The translations under genes and the position numbers were made by a program. Under the pieces are notes generated by a model. The model saw only the letters and a list, made by a program, of their open reading frames with translations, ran no database searches and was not told the origin of the DNA. This document shows positions 18,032 through 27,398 of a DNA stretch of 64,000 nucleotides, one piece after another; the first letter of the stretch is position 1; each line of letters begins with the position of its first letter. The stretch lies in NCBI GenBank assembly GCA_014860115.1, contig JACZKK010000200.1, positions 17,384 through 81,383 on the forward strand, written 5' to 3'. Source of the stretch: Ignavibacteriaceae bacterium. Lineage in GTDB: Bacteria; Bacteroidota; Ignavibacteria; Ignavibacteriales; Ignavibacteriaceae.

Positions 18032-18094
18032 TGACTTGGTGGCTATGAATTGCTTTTCAGAAAATGACAGAAGATTTTATTAGCCACAAAGACA
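18032..18094. repeat. Imperfect inverted repeat upstream of tilS
   Basis: The arms TGACTTGGTGGCTA (18032-18045) and TAGCCACAAAGACA (18081-18094) are nearly complementary, and flanking 'CCTTTGTGCC' and 'CACCAAGA' words add to the similarity. It lies in the 154 bp between greA and tilS. It could act as a terminator for greA or be an old mobile palindrome. Confidence 0.4.
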
Positions 18095-18116
18095 CCAAGA
18101 CTCGAAGAATCATTGT

Positions 18117-18593
18117 TCAACTTATTTCAATAATTTCATACTCAAGAATACCGGCGGGAGCCTGCACCTTAACTTTGTCGCCAACTTGAGTATTCAGCAA
18201 ACTTTTTCCCACAGGAGAAGTGATGGAAATTTTTCCTTCCTGAAAATCTGCTTCCTCAGGAGATACAAGGAAATAATCAAATATTTTATTGTTCTTCAAA
18301 TTTTTAATTTTAACTCTGGATAGAATATGGACTTTACCTTCTTCAAAATGAGAGGTATCAATCACACGGGCACGCGAAAGAACATCTTCCATTTTAGCAA
18401 TCTTAAGCTCGAACAAACCCTGCTCTTCTTTTGCAGCATCGTACTCGGCATTTTCTGAAAGATCACCGTGCGAACGCGCTTCAGCAATTTTTTCAGCCAT
18501 GGATTTTCTGCCGTGGGTTTTCATTTCCAAAAGCTCTTTTTCTATCTCGACTATTCTTTCTCTTGTGAGATATACAAAGTTTCCTTCTGCCAT
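18117..18593 (-). CDS. greA: Transcription elongation factor GreA
   Basis: It stimulates RNA cleavage by stalled RNA polymerase. Starting at ATG 18593 gives the classic 158 aa; 'AAGGATAGAG' is a good ribosome-binding site there, so the 22-residue extension in the track is not real. The N-terminal coiled coil reads 'YLTRERIVEIEKELLEMKT', the tip region contains 'AEARSHGDLSENAEYDAAKE' with the acidic residues needed for cleavage, and the C-terminal domain ends 'TSPVGKSLLNTQVGDKVKV'. A copy of its first ~30 codons survives at 20850-20949, between the two upstream peptidase genes. Confidence 0.96.
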   Translation of the reverse strand: MAEGNFVYLTRERIVEIEKELLEMKTHGRKSMAEKIAEARSHGDLSENAEYDAAKEEQGLFELKIAKMEDVLSRARVIDTSHFEEGKVHILSRVKIKNLKNNKIFDYFLVSPEEADFQEGKISITSPVGKSLLNTQVGDKVKVQAPAGILEYEIIEIS

Positions 18594-18694
18594 CTCTATC
18601 CTTTTGATTTGATAAAAAAAATTGCCACCGTCCTGATTATGGAGACAGTGGCAGAACAAAATTAAGGAATTGAACTTACCTTGTCAAGGCTTGA

Positions 18695-20650
18695 TTATTT
18701 GAGAAGTATCATCTTCTTCGTTTCAACAAAGTTTCCGTTTTCAATTTTGTAGAAATAAACTCCGCTGTTCAGTCCACTCGCATCGAAATCTATTTTGTGT
18801 TTGCCAGCCATAACCTGCTCATTTACCAAAGTTGCTACTTCTTTGCCGAGAATATTGAATACTTTGAGAGAGACAAATCCGTTTTGCGGAATGCTGTACT
18901 CTATGGTAGTTGAAGGATTGAAAGGATTGGGATAATTCTGTTCGAAACTGAACTGTAACGGAAAGGTTAAATCTTCCAACGAAGTTATGATCGTATTGTT
19001 TTTCAGAATCCAGTTTCCGGGATCAAAAACTATAGACTGAGGATCGCCAATTAAATCAAATTGAAATGTTTGAGTTTGTGCATCGTTAAAGAGAGTTACT
19101 GTTGTGTCTCCCAATGTAGTGTTCAGTTTTATCTGTACAGGCATTGTGAAGTAAGAAGGATTCGTATTTACAGCTTGATATATAGTTATCGTAACATTAT
19201 AAATGTCTCCGCTCACAAGGGATTTATCCCAGCCTATTGTATAAGTTGGTTCGTTCACACCGTAAACCCATTCCTGGAAAAAATAGTTTAGACTCTGTCC
19301 ATAAACACTTTCAGCAATTGCCTGGAAGTCTTCAGTAGTTGCAACGCCATAGGAAACAGAGGGATGTGCACTATATGTTCTCATTATATCAAAGTAAGTG
19401 GAATCACCAACAACTCCCCGAAGCATATGCAGAACGCAAGCTCCTTTTGCATAAGAACGATTGCCATTAAAAATTTCCCATTCATCTTCAATATTCTGAA
19501 CCCAAAGAGTTCCCTGTGCATTTCGTGCGGCATTCATTTCACCGATAATTTGAGTATTGTATGCTGTCTTTCCGCTTTTTGCTTCGATATAAACTGCCTC
19601 GGAGTAAGTTGCAAATCCTTCATTAAGCCAGATGTTATGCCAGTCAGCACAAGTAATCATATCACCGTACCATTGATGAGCTAGTTCGTGTGAAATTACT
19701 CCAGATCCCCAAAAGCCCATTGATGTACAGGTCTGATGTTCCATTGCCCCGCCCCATTGAAACTCAGCGTGTCCGTATTTTTCCTGAATGAAAGGATATT
19801 CACCATATCGGTCTGCAAAAACTTCAATCATCTCATCAGTTTCATCAACGTATGGTTTTACAGAATTGAAATTTTCAGGATAGATAAAATTCATTATCAC
19901 CATCGAGTCTGATTGTCCGTAATGATAATAAGTATCATACTGTGTGTAGTTTGTGATTGCTAGAGAGATCAGGTAGTTAGCTATCGTATAATGATTTTTC
20001 CAGTGATAAGTGTGAGTTCCATTTCCATTCGGCGTAATGCTTTCAAGAGATCCGTTAGAAACAGGGACTAAATTATCAGCAACAGTAATCCATACATCTG
20101 AAGAATCAGCTTTATCACCGGGAGTATCTTTCTGAGGCCACCAATAAGGTCCGCTGTAAGACTCACTCAAAGAACCTATTACTGGTGTACCTTGATGTGT
20201 TCCAAAAAAGAATCCGCCAAAATTAGTCCCGCTTGGAACACCGCGATAATAAACTTTTAGTGTAAAGGGTTCTCCCTGAGAATAAGTATGATCTAACGAG
20301 ATATTAATTTTATTGTTTAAATGCGTGTATTGTGCAGTAGCATTGTTTAATAATACTGAATCAACAATAAGAAAGCTTCTCAGATCGAGGAAGCAGTTGT
20401 TGAGTGAAGTAGTATCTGACTTGACACCAATAGTAACATTGCCAGAAATATAGTTTGGATTGTATGTGACCTTTAAATCCAGTCCATAATAAGTGATATC
20501 AATCTTAGAATCTCCTGGGTACATAACTTTTGACATTTGAATTTGTCTTGAGTGTCTTTCACGTTCACCCTTAATCCAGGGTTTGTATTCATCCTGCGCA
20601 ATCAGCAGAGAAGATAATAGAAGAACAACAGTAAAGATTTGTCTGATCAT
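18695..20650 (-). CDS. M1 family aminopeptidase, T9SS-sorted (copy 1)
   Basis: A secreted zinc aminopeptidase of 651 aa. The start at ATG 20650 is chosen because 'GGCGGAAA' precedes it and the signal peptide 'QIFTVVLLLSSLLIAQ' follows; the longer track start lies inside a conserved promoter-like block. Zinc site HELAH is at about residues 321-325, with the third ligand Glu ~344 in 'LNEGFATYSEA', and the exopeptidase motif is 'GGAMEH' in place of GAMEN. The last ~85 residues are a T9SS type A sorting domain ('NYPNPFNPSTTI' to 'KKMILLK'). It is a close paralog of the gene at 20999-22981, created by tandem duplication. Confidence 0.93.
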   Translation of the reverse strand: MIRQIFTVVLLLSSLLIAQDEYKPWIKGERERHSRQIQMSKVMYPGDSKIDITYYGLDLKVTYNPNYISGNVTIGVKSDTTSLNNCFLDLRSFLIVDSVLLNNATAQYTHLNNKINISLDHTYSQGEPFTLKVYYRGVPSGTNFGGFFFGTHQGTPVIGSLSESYSGPYWWPQKDTPGDKADSSDVWITVADNLVPVSNGSLESITPNGNGTHTYHWKNHYTIANYLISLAITNYTQYDTYYHYGQSDSMVIMNFIYPENFNSVKPYVDETDEMIEVFADRYGEYPFIQEKYGHAEFQWGGAMEHQTCTSMGFWGSGVISHELAHQWYGDMITCADWHNIWLNEGFATYSEAVYIEAKSGKTAYNTQIIGEMNAARNAQGTLWVQNIEDEWEIFNGNRSYAKGACVLHMLRGVVGDSTYFDIMRTYSAHPSVSYGVATTEDFQAIAESVYGQSLNYFFQEWVYGVNEPTYTIGWDKSLVSGDIYNVTITIYQAVNTNPSYFTMPVQIKLNTTLGDTTVTLFNDAQTQTFQFDLIGDPQSIVFDPGNWILKNNTIITSLEDLTFPLQFSFEQNYPNPFNPSTTIEYSIPQNGFVSLKVFNILGKEVATLVNEQVMAGKHKIDFDASGLNSGVYFYKIENGNFVETKKMILLK

Positions 20651-20710
20651 TTTTTTTCCGCCTTTTAAATAAATTGTTGAGGGCAAAAATAGGTTATATT
20701 TAGATAAAAC

Positions 20711-20743
20711 AAACACTGAATATCTGCCATAGTTAATTAAGTC
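20711..20743 (-). promoter_or_regulatory. Conserved upstream block of M1 peptidase copy 1
   Basis: These 33 bp are identical to 23042-23074, upstream of the paralog, and similarity continues to about 20821 and 23149. On the minus strand the block includes 'GACTTAATTAACTATGGCAG'. In the second copy a TTGACT-N17-TATTCA arrangement fits a sigma70-type promoter; here the first box is TAGACT. Perfect conservation where flanking bases have drifted suggests function. Confidence 0.45.
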
Positions 20744-20849
20744 TATCAACTTTCTTTAATTGTTTATTGACAGATTACTTTAACATAAGTATTTTGCCCG
20801 CCTTTTCAATTAAAATAAAATATCAGCAAAACAAACAGAAGAAGAAATG

Positions 20850-20949
20850 AGATTATATTTTTCCTGCAGTTGGTTTTCATTTCCAAAAGCTCATTTTCTA
20901 TCTCAACTATTCTTTTTCTGGTGAGATAAATAAAGTTTCCGTCTGTCAT
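20850..20949 (-). pseudogene. greA 5' fragment left by tandem duplication
   Basis: On the minus strand from ATG 20949 the sequence reads 'MTDGNFIYLTRKRIVEIE', then 'NELLEMKTNCRKN', against real GreA 'MAEGNFVYLTRERIVEIE', then 'KELLEMKTHGRKS'. Similarity stops near codon 32-33 and is followed within ~50 bp by the upstream block of peptidase copy 1. A tandem duplication whose right break fell inside greA would produce this arrangement exactly. The fragment lacks the catalytic tip and the C-terminal domain, so it cannot be a working GreA. Confidence 0.88.
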
Positions 20950-20998
20950 TTTAGTTTCCCAATTTGATAAATAATGATTTTATGAAGTCAAGATAGGA

Positions 20999-22981
20999 TC
21001 ATTTGAGCAATATCATCTTCTTAGTATCAACAAATTCTCCCGCTTTTCCGTCTTTGCCCTGCAATTCCGAGACTAGCAATTTATAAAAATATACTCCGCT
21101 GTTCAGTCCTGTTGCGTCAAAGTCAACTTTATGTTTTCCTGCTTCATTATACCCGTTAATAATTATTGCCACTTCATTACCGAGAATATCATATACTCTA
21201 AGAGATACATTACCGCTCACCGGTAACTGATAACTGATCGCCGTTTTGGGATTAAACGGATTTGGATAATTTTGCTTAAGGCTGTATTTAATAGGCTGAT
21301 AAATGTCTTCAACTTCAGTTAAGCTTTGAATTGTTTTCAATATCCAGTTATCGGGATCGAAATTAATTGATATAGGATTTCCAACAACATCAAGCCGAAA
21401 ATTCTGGTTCTGTGCATTGTTGAATAAAGTCACCATTGTATCACCCGAAACAAAATTAACCTTTATCTGAACCGGCATCGTAAAGAATGCAGGATTAGGA
21501 TTAACAACTTGAGCGATATTCAAATCGATCCTGTAAATATCACCACCGAGAGAGGTCTTGCCCCATCCTATAGCATACTTTGGAAAATTCTCTCCATAGA
21601 TCCACTGCTGGAAGAAGTAATCCAAACTCTGTCCGTAAACACTTTCAGCAATAGCCTGAAAGTCTTCTGTAGTAGCAACTCCATAAGAAACTGCTGGGTC
21701 TGCGCTGTACGTTCTCATTATATCAAAGAAAGTAGAGTCGCCAACAACACCTCTCAGCATATGTAAAACAACACCAGCCTTTTTGTAAGTCCGGTACCAA
21801 TCAAATATCTGTCCTACTTCTGAAATATCCTGAACCCAGATTGTACCTTGAGCATTTTTTGCCTGGTTCATCTCGTTCATAATGTATGAGTTGTAAGCAG
21901 CTTTTCCATTTTTTGCCTCAACATAAACAGCTTCAGAGTATGTTGCAAATCCTTCATTGAGCCAGATGTTATGCCAGTCAGCACAAGTAATCATATCGCC
22001 ATACCATTGATGTGCGAGCTCATGGGCAACTAACCAGGTTTCCCATAAACCAATTGAAGTGCAGGTTTGATGTTCCATACCAACTCGTCCGAATTGAGCA
22101 TGCCCATATTTTTCATTTATGAATGGGTACAATCCGTAACGATCACTAAAAACAGCAATCATAACGGCGGTTTCATCACAATAAGGTTTCACTAGATTGA
22201 AGTGTTCAGGATAAACGAAGTGAGTAATGATCATTGAGTCATTTTGTCCGTAGTGAAAATATGTATCGTAATGATGATAATTAGTTATCGCCAGCGATAT
22301 AAGATAGTTTGCAATAGTATAACGGTTTTTCCAGTAGAAAGTTTTAGTTCCGTTTCCATTATCAATTTCACTTTCAAAAGTTCCGTTTGATACAGCGGTA
22401 AATTGATCTGATACGGTAATCCACACATCGGATGAATCAGCTTTATCTGCTGGTGTGTCTTTGCAGGGAAACCAATCCGGTGCACCATATGGTTCACTTA
22501 ATGTCCAGATTGCAGACACTCCACTGTGCGCACTGAACTCAAAACTTCCAAAGCCGCTTGAGCCGGGAATTCCTTGATAAAATACCTTTATAAAAAACTC
22601 TTCGCCGTAAACATAAGTTCTGTCTAAAGTCACAGAAATAATATTATTAATGTGAGTGAACACAGCGGGTGTACCGTTCAGTTGGAGGCTGTTAATTGTC
22701 AGTGCATTTTGTAAATCCAGAAAGCATGAATTTATGGAAGATGTGTCGACCCGAATTCCAATTATTACCGATCCCGATAAATAGTTCGGATTAGCAGTTA
22801 CTGTCAAATCCAATCCGTAATAAGTGACATCAATTTTTGAATCACCCGGATATTGAACCTCGGACATTTTAATTGCTCTCAAATATCTTTCCTGCTCAGA
22901 CTTAACAAAAGATTCATTATACGTTTGTGCTGATAGAAAAGCCGAAATGAAAAGAAGTATAGTAAAGATTTGTTTGTTCAT
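20999..22981 (-). CDS. M1 family aminopeptidase, T9SS-sorted (copy 2)
   Basis: A secreted zinc aminopeptidase of 660 aa and paralog of the preceding gene. The signal peptide is 'FTILLFISAFLSAQ'. HELAH is at about residues 320-324 and the Glu ligand is in 'LNEGFATYSEA'. The exopeptidase motif is 'VGMEHQ', one residue different from copy 1's 'GAMEHQ'. The C-terminus is a T9SS sorting domain with 'NYPNPFNPKTAI' and 'KKMILLK'; before the last tail it carries an extra stretch 'SELQGKDGKAGE' that copy 1 lacks. 'AGGAGGATTAAA' precedes the ATG. Confidence 0.93.
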   Translation of the reverse strand: MNKQIFTILLFISAFLSAQTYNESFVKSEQERYLRAIKMSEVQYPGDSKIDVTYYGLDLTVTANPNYLSGSVIIGIRVDTSSINSCFLDLQNALTINSLQLNGTPAVFTHINNIISVTLDRTYVYGEEFFIKVFYQGIPGSSGFGSFEFSAHSGVSAIWTLSEPYGAPDWFPCKDTPADKADSSDVWITVSDQFTAVSNGTFESEIDNGNGTKTFYWKNRYTIANYLISLAITNYHHYDTYFHYGQNDSMIITHFVYPEHFNLVKPYCDETAVMIAVFSDRYGLYPFINEKYGHAQFGRVGMEHQTCTSIGLWETWLVAHELAHQWYGDMITCADWHNIWLNEGFATYSEAVYVEAKNGKAAYNSYIMNEMNQAKNAQGTIWVQDISEVGQIFDWYRTYKKAGVVLHMLRGVVGDSTFFDIMRTYSADPAVSYGVATTEDFQAIAESVYGQSLDYFFQQWIYGENFPKYAIGWGKTSLGGDIYRIDLNIAQVVNPNPAFFTMPVQIKVNFVSGDTMVTLFNNAQNQNFRLDVVGNPISINFDPDNWILKTIQSLTEVEDIYQPIKYSLKQNYPNPFNPKTAISYQLPVSGNVSLRVYDILGNEVAIIINGYNEAGKHKVDFDATGLNSGVYFYKLLVSELQGKDGKAGEFVDTKKMILLK

Positions 22982-23041
22982 TTTAATCCTCCTTGATATT
23001 CAAACTGCTGGTTCTAAAAATATGTTTTTGCTTTACAAAAA

Positions 23042-23074
23042 AAACACTGAATATCTGCCATAGTTAATTAAGTC
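23042..23074 (-). promoter_or_regulatory. Conserved upstream block of M1 peptidase copy 2
   Basis: Identical over 33 bp to 20711-20743. Read on the minus strand it contains TTGACT, 17 bases, then TATTCA, a plausible sigma70-type promoter for the peptidase. It lies in the 195 bp divergent intergenic region shared with the plus-strand peptidase gene at 23177. Confidence 0.45.
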
Positions 23075-23176
23075 AATCAACTATCTTTAATTTGCTAATT
23101 GACAAACTTCTTTTGCCTGAGTATCTTGCCCGCGTTTTAAAATAAAATAACTACCAACCAACTAACAGGAGAAACA

Positions 23177-25753
23177 ATGAGAATAAACTTTTCTTACAAG
23201 AGCTTCTCATACTTTTTAATCGTTGTGCTTTTCATATTTACAACCATTATTAATGCTCAGCAAAACTTTGCAGATTTGTGGAATGATATTGCAGAAAATG
23301 GATTGGATGCCCAGGGCACACGATACATAATTCCTCAATCTTACCGCACACTTGAACTTGACTTGCAGAATTTATCATCATCATTGAACCAGGTTCCGCA
23401 CGAAAATACAACTCGTGTAAACAGATCCACATTCTTGTTAAGCTTACCTTTGCCCGAGAATTCATTTGCTACGTTTAGAGTTGTTGAATCACCTGTCATG
23501 GAAGAGGAGCTTTCACTAAAATATCCGCAAATAAAAACTTTTCTTGGACAAGGAACTGGTAAAGATTCTGATGCACGAGTTCGTTTCGATATCACACCTG
23601 CGGGGTTTCACGCAATAATTTTTTCTACTAAAGGTACAGTTTATATAGATCCTTATTCACTTGGTGAAACAAGATATTACATTTCTTATTATAAGAAAGA
23701 TCACATTCCAACAGAAGAACGATTAAATCTTGAATGCACACTATTAGGAGCTGATTCAGAATTTGGCGATCATATCAGACAATTAGTTTCAGAAAATCCT
23801 TTCTTGATGACCGGGCCACAGTTGAGAACTTACCGGACTGCAATTGCAACAACCGGTGAATACACTATTTTTCACGGCGGAACTGTTGCACAAGGATTAG
23901 CTGCGGTTGTTACTGCATTGAACCGTGTTACAGGAGTTTATGAAAATGATTTTGCAGTTAGAATGATACTCATTGCAAATAACGATCTTATCATTTACAC
24001 AAATCCTTCAACTGATCCATATACAAACAATGATGGTTTTGCGATGCTGTCACAAAATCAAACAAATCTTGATGCAGTTATTGGAAGCACCAATTATGAT
24101 ATTGGACATGTCTTTAGTACTGGAGGTGGTGGAGTTGCATACCTTGGTGTTATTTGTGAAGCAAATTATAAAGCGAGAGGAGTAACCGGTTTACCTCAAC
24201 CAATCGGAGATCCGTTTTACATAGATTATGTAGCTCACGAAATGGGACACCAGTTCGGCGGAAACCATTCCTTCAACGGAAGTGCCGGGGCGTGCAGCGG
24301 TGGGAACAGAAATGCTTCGACAGCTTATGAACCGGGAAGCGGGAGTACAATTATGGCTTATGCCGGAATCTGCTCACCGCAAAATCTTCAGAACAACAGT
24401 GATGATTATTTTCATAACATTAATTTTATTGAGATTGTAAACTATACAACAAACGGAAACGGAAATTCTTGTCCGGTCATAACAAATACAGGAAACGGTG
24501 AACCGACCGTTACAGTTCCTGCAGGAGGATTTACTATCCCAATCAACACACCGTTTATGCTAGTTGGTTCTGCAACCGATCCAGATAACGATCCATTAAC
24601 ATATTGCTGGGAAGAATGGGATCTCGGACCGGCCGGTCATCCAAACACTCCTTCAGGAAATGCACCGATATTCAGATCGTTCGATCCTGTTGATGTACCT
24701 TACAGATATTTCCCAAAGCTATCAAACATTTTAAATAATACACAGACAATCGGTGAGATTCTTCCAACCTATACACGCACTTTAACTTTCAGGTTGACTG
24801 TAAGAGATAATCGTGCCGGCGGAGGAGGAGTTAACTATGCTCAAATGTCTGCGATAAATGTTACAAACACAGCCGGACCTTTTCTTGTAACGCAGCCAAA
24901 TACAGCAGTCACCTGGCTCGGGAATACAACCAACACTGTTACGTGGGATGTTGCAAACACAAGTGTTGCACCTGTTAATGTAACACAAGTAAATATTCTT
25001 CTCTCAACTGATGGTGGAAATAATTTTACAGAAGTTCTGGTTTCCAATACCGCAAATGACGGATCTGAAGATATATTTCTTCCAAACATCCCTACAACTT
25101 CAGCAAGAATAAAAGTTGAAGCTGTTGGTAATGTATTCTTCGATCTCTCAAATACAAATTTTACAATTGAAGATTTCATACCTGTTGAGTTGACAGCATT
25201 CTTTGCTCTGCAGGCTGAGAATGGTATTCTTCTGAAATGGACAACTGCAACTGAAAGCAACAACTCAGGTTTTTCAATTGAGCGAAGCACAGATAAACTT
25301 AATTTTAATGAAGTAACTTTTGTGAATGGAAGAGGAACAACAATAGAAGTCAGCGATTATGAGTATGTTGATGTTATTTCAGCTCCAGGAAAATATTATT
25401 ACAGGTTGAAGCAGATTGATTTCGATGGTTCATTCAATTACTCGAATATTGTTGAAACTCAAATTGAAGGACCGCAGGTGTTTAATCTTTCACAGAATTA
25501 TCCAAATCCTTTCAATCCATCTACGATGATTAAGTTCTCACTGCCGGTTGATTCTCGGGTGATGATTGAACTGTTCAATACATTAGGTGAAAAGGTTGAT
25601 GAGTTGACAAACCGTGATTACAGTATCGGTAATCACCAGTTAAGTTTCGATGCTTCAAAACTTTCCAACGGTGTTTACTATTACACAATCAGCGCTAATG
25701 GCGTTGATGGAAGTTCATTCGTTTCAACAAAGAAGATGGTTTTAATCAAGTAA
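23177..25753 (+). CDS. Reprolysin-like (M12B-type) metallopeptidase, T9SS-sorted
   Basis: A secreted protein of 858 aa. A signal peptide ('FLIVVLFIFTTIINAQ') is followed by a ~190-residue propeptide-like region. The metzincin zinc motif 'HEMGHQFGGNH' lies at residues 354-364 (HExxHxxGxxH), with the Met-turn probably at 'STIMAYAGIC'. After it come Ig/fibronectin-like beta domains ('FTIPINTPFMLVGSATDPDNDP', shortened here to its core) and the T9SS sorting domain 'NYPNPFNPSTMI' to 'KKMVLIK'. It probably degrades extracellular protein. 'AGGAGAAACA' precedes the ATG. It is transcribed away from the M1 peptidase pair and ends before a strong terminator. Confidence 0.92.
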   Translation: MRINFSYKSFSYFLIVVLFIFTTIINAQQNFADLWNDIAENGLDAQGTRYIIPQSYRTLELDLQNLSSSLNQVPHENTTRVNRSTFLLSLPLPENSFATFRVVESPVMEEELSLKYPQIKTFLGQGTGKDSDARVRFDITPAGFHAIIFSTKGTVYIDPYSLGETRYYISYYKKDHIPTEERLNLECTLLGADSEFGDHIRQLVSENPFLMTGPQLRTYRTAIATTGEYTIFHGGTVAQGLAAVVTALNRVTGVYENDFAVRMILIANNDLIIYTNPSTDPYTNNDGFAMLSQNQTNLDAVIGSTNYDIGHVFSTGGGGVAYLGVICEANYKARGVTGLPQPIGDPFYIDYVAHEMGHQFGGNHSFNGSAGACSGGNRNASTAYEPGSGSTIMAYAGICSPQNLQNNSDDYFHNINFIEIVNYTTNGNGNSCPVITNTGNGEPTVTVPAGGFTIPINTPFMLVGSATDPDNDPLTYCWEEWDLGPAGHPNTPSGNAPIFRSFDPVDVPYRYFPKLSNILNNTQTIGEILPTYTRTLTFRLTVRDNRAGGGGVNYAQMSAINVTNTAGPFLVTQPNTAVTWLGNTTNTVTWDVANTSVAPVNVTQVNILLSTDGGNNFTEVLVSNTANDGSEDIFLPNIPTTSARIKVEAVGNVFFDLSNTNFTIEDFIPVELTAFFALQAENGILLKWTTATESNNSGFSIERSTDKLNFNEVTFVNGRGTTIEVSDYEYVDVISAPGKYYYRLKQIDFDGSFNYSNIVETQIEGPQVFNLSQNYPNPFNPSTMIKFSLPVDSRVMIELFNTLGEKVDELTNRDYSIGNHQLSFDASKLSNGVYYYTISANGVDGSSFVSTKKMVLIK

Positions 25754-25781
25754 AAAGATAAAATTATAAAGTAAAAAGTAG

Positions 25782-25808
25782 AGGCGAGTCAGTGACTCGC
25801 CTTTTTTA
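25782..25808 (+). terminator. Rho-independent terminator after M12B peptidase
   Basis: A perfect 10 bp stem AGGCGAGTCA / TGACTCGCCT with a single-base spacer is followed immediately by TTTTTTATTT. It sits 29 bp after the stop codon. The following ~150 bp up to the next gene contain nothing I can name. Confidence 0.85.
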
Positions 25809-25966
25809 TTTGTTGATTGCCAAGTGTTGCTTGTTTATGTAAGCAACAATTTGCATTTTATTTACAGAAAAATAATTTCTACTCCGATAGAGCAAGATTT
25901 ACAGTGACAGATTCCTGAATAACTTGCTGTGTCAACTCTCCTGATTACTCTACCGAAGCAGAAGAT

Positions 25967-27376
25967 TTGAAAATAAATTTTTCAACTTCTTTTAGGATGC
26001 ACGCTATGTTGAGTGAAACAGTTTATCCTGATCAATCGGAAAAATCCCGCCTGTCTGCCGACAAGGCAGGGCTCGCGGGAAAAATACCAACACACATCTT
26101 GTTTTTCTTTCTAACATTAACACAGTTTTGTTTTACACAAAACGGATATATGGGCAAGTATATCCCTCAAGTAATTACTAAGGGAAAAGCGATTACCGAT
26201 AGTACAATTCTGATAAAAAGAATTGACCACATCTCTGCTTATTATAATAGCATTGCAGAGGTAGATTCAATGCAAAGTCTGTTCAATGGAATACTGGAAT
26301 TACCCCAATGGTTCAGTCCGGCGATCAGGGATGTTGTATCGCCGCCCAACTCAAAATTTTATAATACCGGTGTTTATTTGGGAAACGTATTTCTGGAGTT
26401 TATAACATTCAACATTGACACACTTAATCTTGCTCCCCCGACTTATATACCATATTTTAATGCTTTCGCATTCTCAAATGAAATTACTAATACTGCGGCT
26501 ATACTGGATAGCAGAGGTATACCAAGATCACAAGTATTCCATTATTTATTCAGAGAACCAGATGGGACAATTCTTACACTCTTTTCCAATATTACGTTAA
26601 GTAATTTTTATACCAATGACTTATTAGTCTTCTTCTGCCAGTATCATTCCGAGTTGTTTGATTGCGAGTCATTTGATTTTGGAAATTTACCTGCGATAAC
26701 AAATCCCGACAGTCAGCATATTTATTATGGTAATTTAGTAGACAGTATAAATGGCGGTCCTTTAACTTTAAGTAAAGCTAAAAACATTATCCTTACATCA
26801 AATAATTTCGAAAATTACAGGCAGAAATTAAGTACCCTGTTTTTCCCGACAGAGGAAGATGAACCAGGGAAATGGAGTCCTCCTGCCGGTCCTTCCTTAT
26901 TTCTTCAGAGCAGTCAGACAACTATTAAATTAACAACAATTAATATTGCGGTTGATTCATTACAAGCAACCAAGGAATTTTTGATTGCACACGGCCTTGG
27001 TTTTGAGGATGGTGGAAACTATTTGAAGCTTAATTTAAGTACTAATATTGGGATGGATATAATTTTATCGGACATCATTACTTCAATAGATGATCAAATC
27101 AACTATACCACAAATGATTTTACACTTTATCAGAATTTCCCAAATCCTTTTAATCCAAGTACAACAATCAATTGGCAGTCGCCAGTCGGCAGTCATCAAA
27201 CCATAAAAGTATTTGATGTTTTGGGAAATGAGATTGCAACACTTGTTGATGAATACAAACCCGCAGGAAGGTATGAAGTTGAGTTTTTCGCTTCAACATT
27301 TCCGAGCGGAGTGTATTTCTATCGGTTGAAGGCAGGTGAATTTGTGCAGACAAAGAAGATGTTATTTCTGAAATGA
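25967..27376 (+). CDS. T9SS-sorted secreted protein, possible VOC-like fold
   Basis: An ORF of 469 codons from a TTG. The true start is unclear: the first ~40 codons include a palindromic repeat (26045-26080) in frame before the signal-peptide-like 'HILFFFLTLTQFCFTQ'. The mature part has 'IKRIDHISAYYNSIAEVDSM' and, about 230 residues later, 'TTINIAVDSLQATKEFLIAH'. Each could be the first strand and helix of a glyoxalase/VOC module, but metal ligands are not obvious, so that call is tentative. The C-terminus is a standard sorting domain ('NFPNPFNPSTTI' to 'KKMLFLK'). Confidence 0.8.
   Translation: MKINFSTSFRMHAMLSETVYPDQSEKSRLSADKAGLAGKIPTHILFFFLTLTQFCFTQNGYMGKYIPQVITKGKAITDSTILIKRIDHISAYYNSIAEVDSMQSLFNGILELPQWFSPAIRDVVSPPNSKFYNTGVYLGNVFLEFITFNIDTLNLAPPTYIPYFNAFAFSNEITNTAAILDSRGIPRSQVFHYLFREPDGTILTLFSNITLSNFYTNDLLVFFCQYHSELFDCESFDFGNLPAITNPDSQHIYYGNLVDSINGGPLTLSKAKNIILTSNNFENYRQKLSTLFFPTEEDEPGKWSPPAGPSLFLQSSQTTIKLTTINIAVDSLQATKEFLIAHGLGFEDGGNYLKLNLSTNIGMDIILSDIITSIDDQINYTTNDFTLYQNFPNPFNPSTTINWQSPVGSHQTIKVFDVLGNEIATLVDEYKPAGRYEVEFFASTFPSGVYFYRLKAGEFVQTKKMLFLK
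26045..26080. repeat. Nested palindromic repeat, core family copy 2 (in frame)
   Basis: Outer arms TCCCGC/GCGGGA flank the core CCTGTCTGCCGACAAGGCAGG. The outer arms differ from copy 1 yet still pair with each other, while the core is conserved. It is translated as 'RLSADKAGLAG' in the N-terminal region of the T9SS protein without breaking the frame. Confidence 0.75.
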
Positions 27377-27398
27377 TAAGTAAAATAACGGAGGTTAT

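Noticed and set aside
20850-20949. The greA-like fragment as a small working protein.
   Set aside because: It stops matching GreA at codon ~33, before the catalytic tip, and runs into unrelated residues; a duplication junction explains it better.
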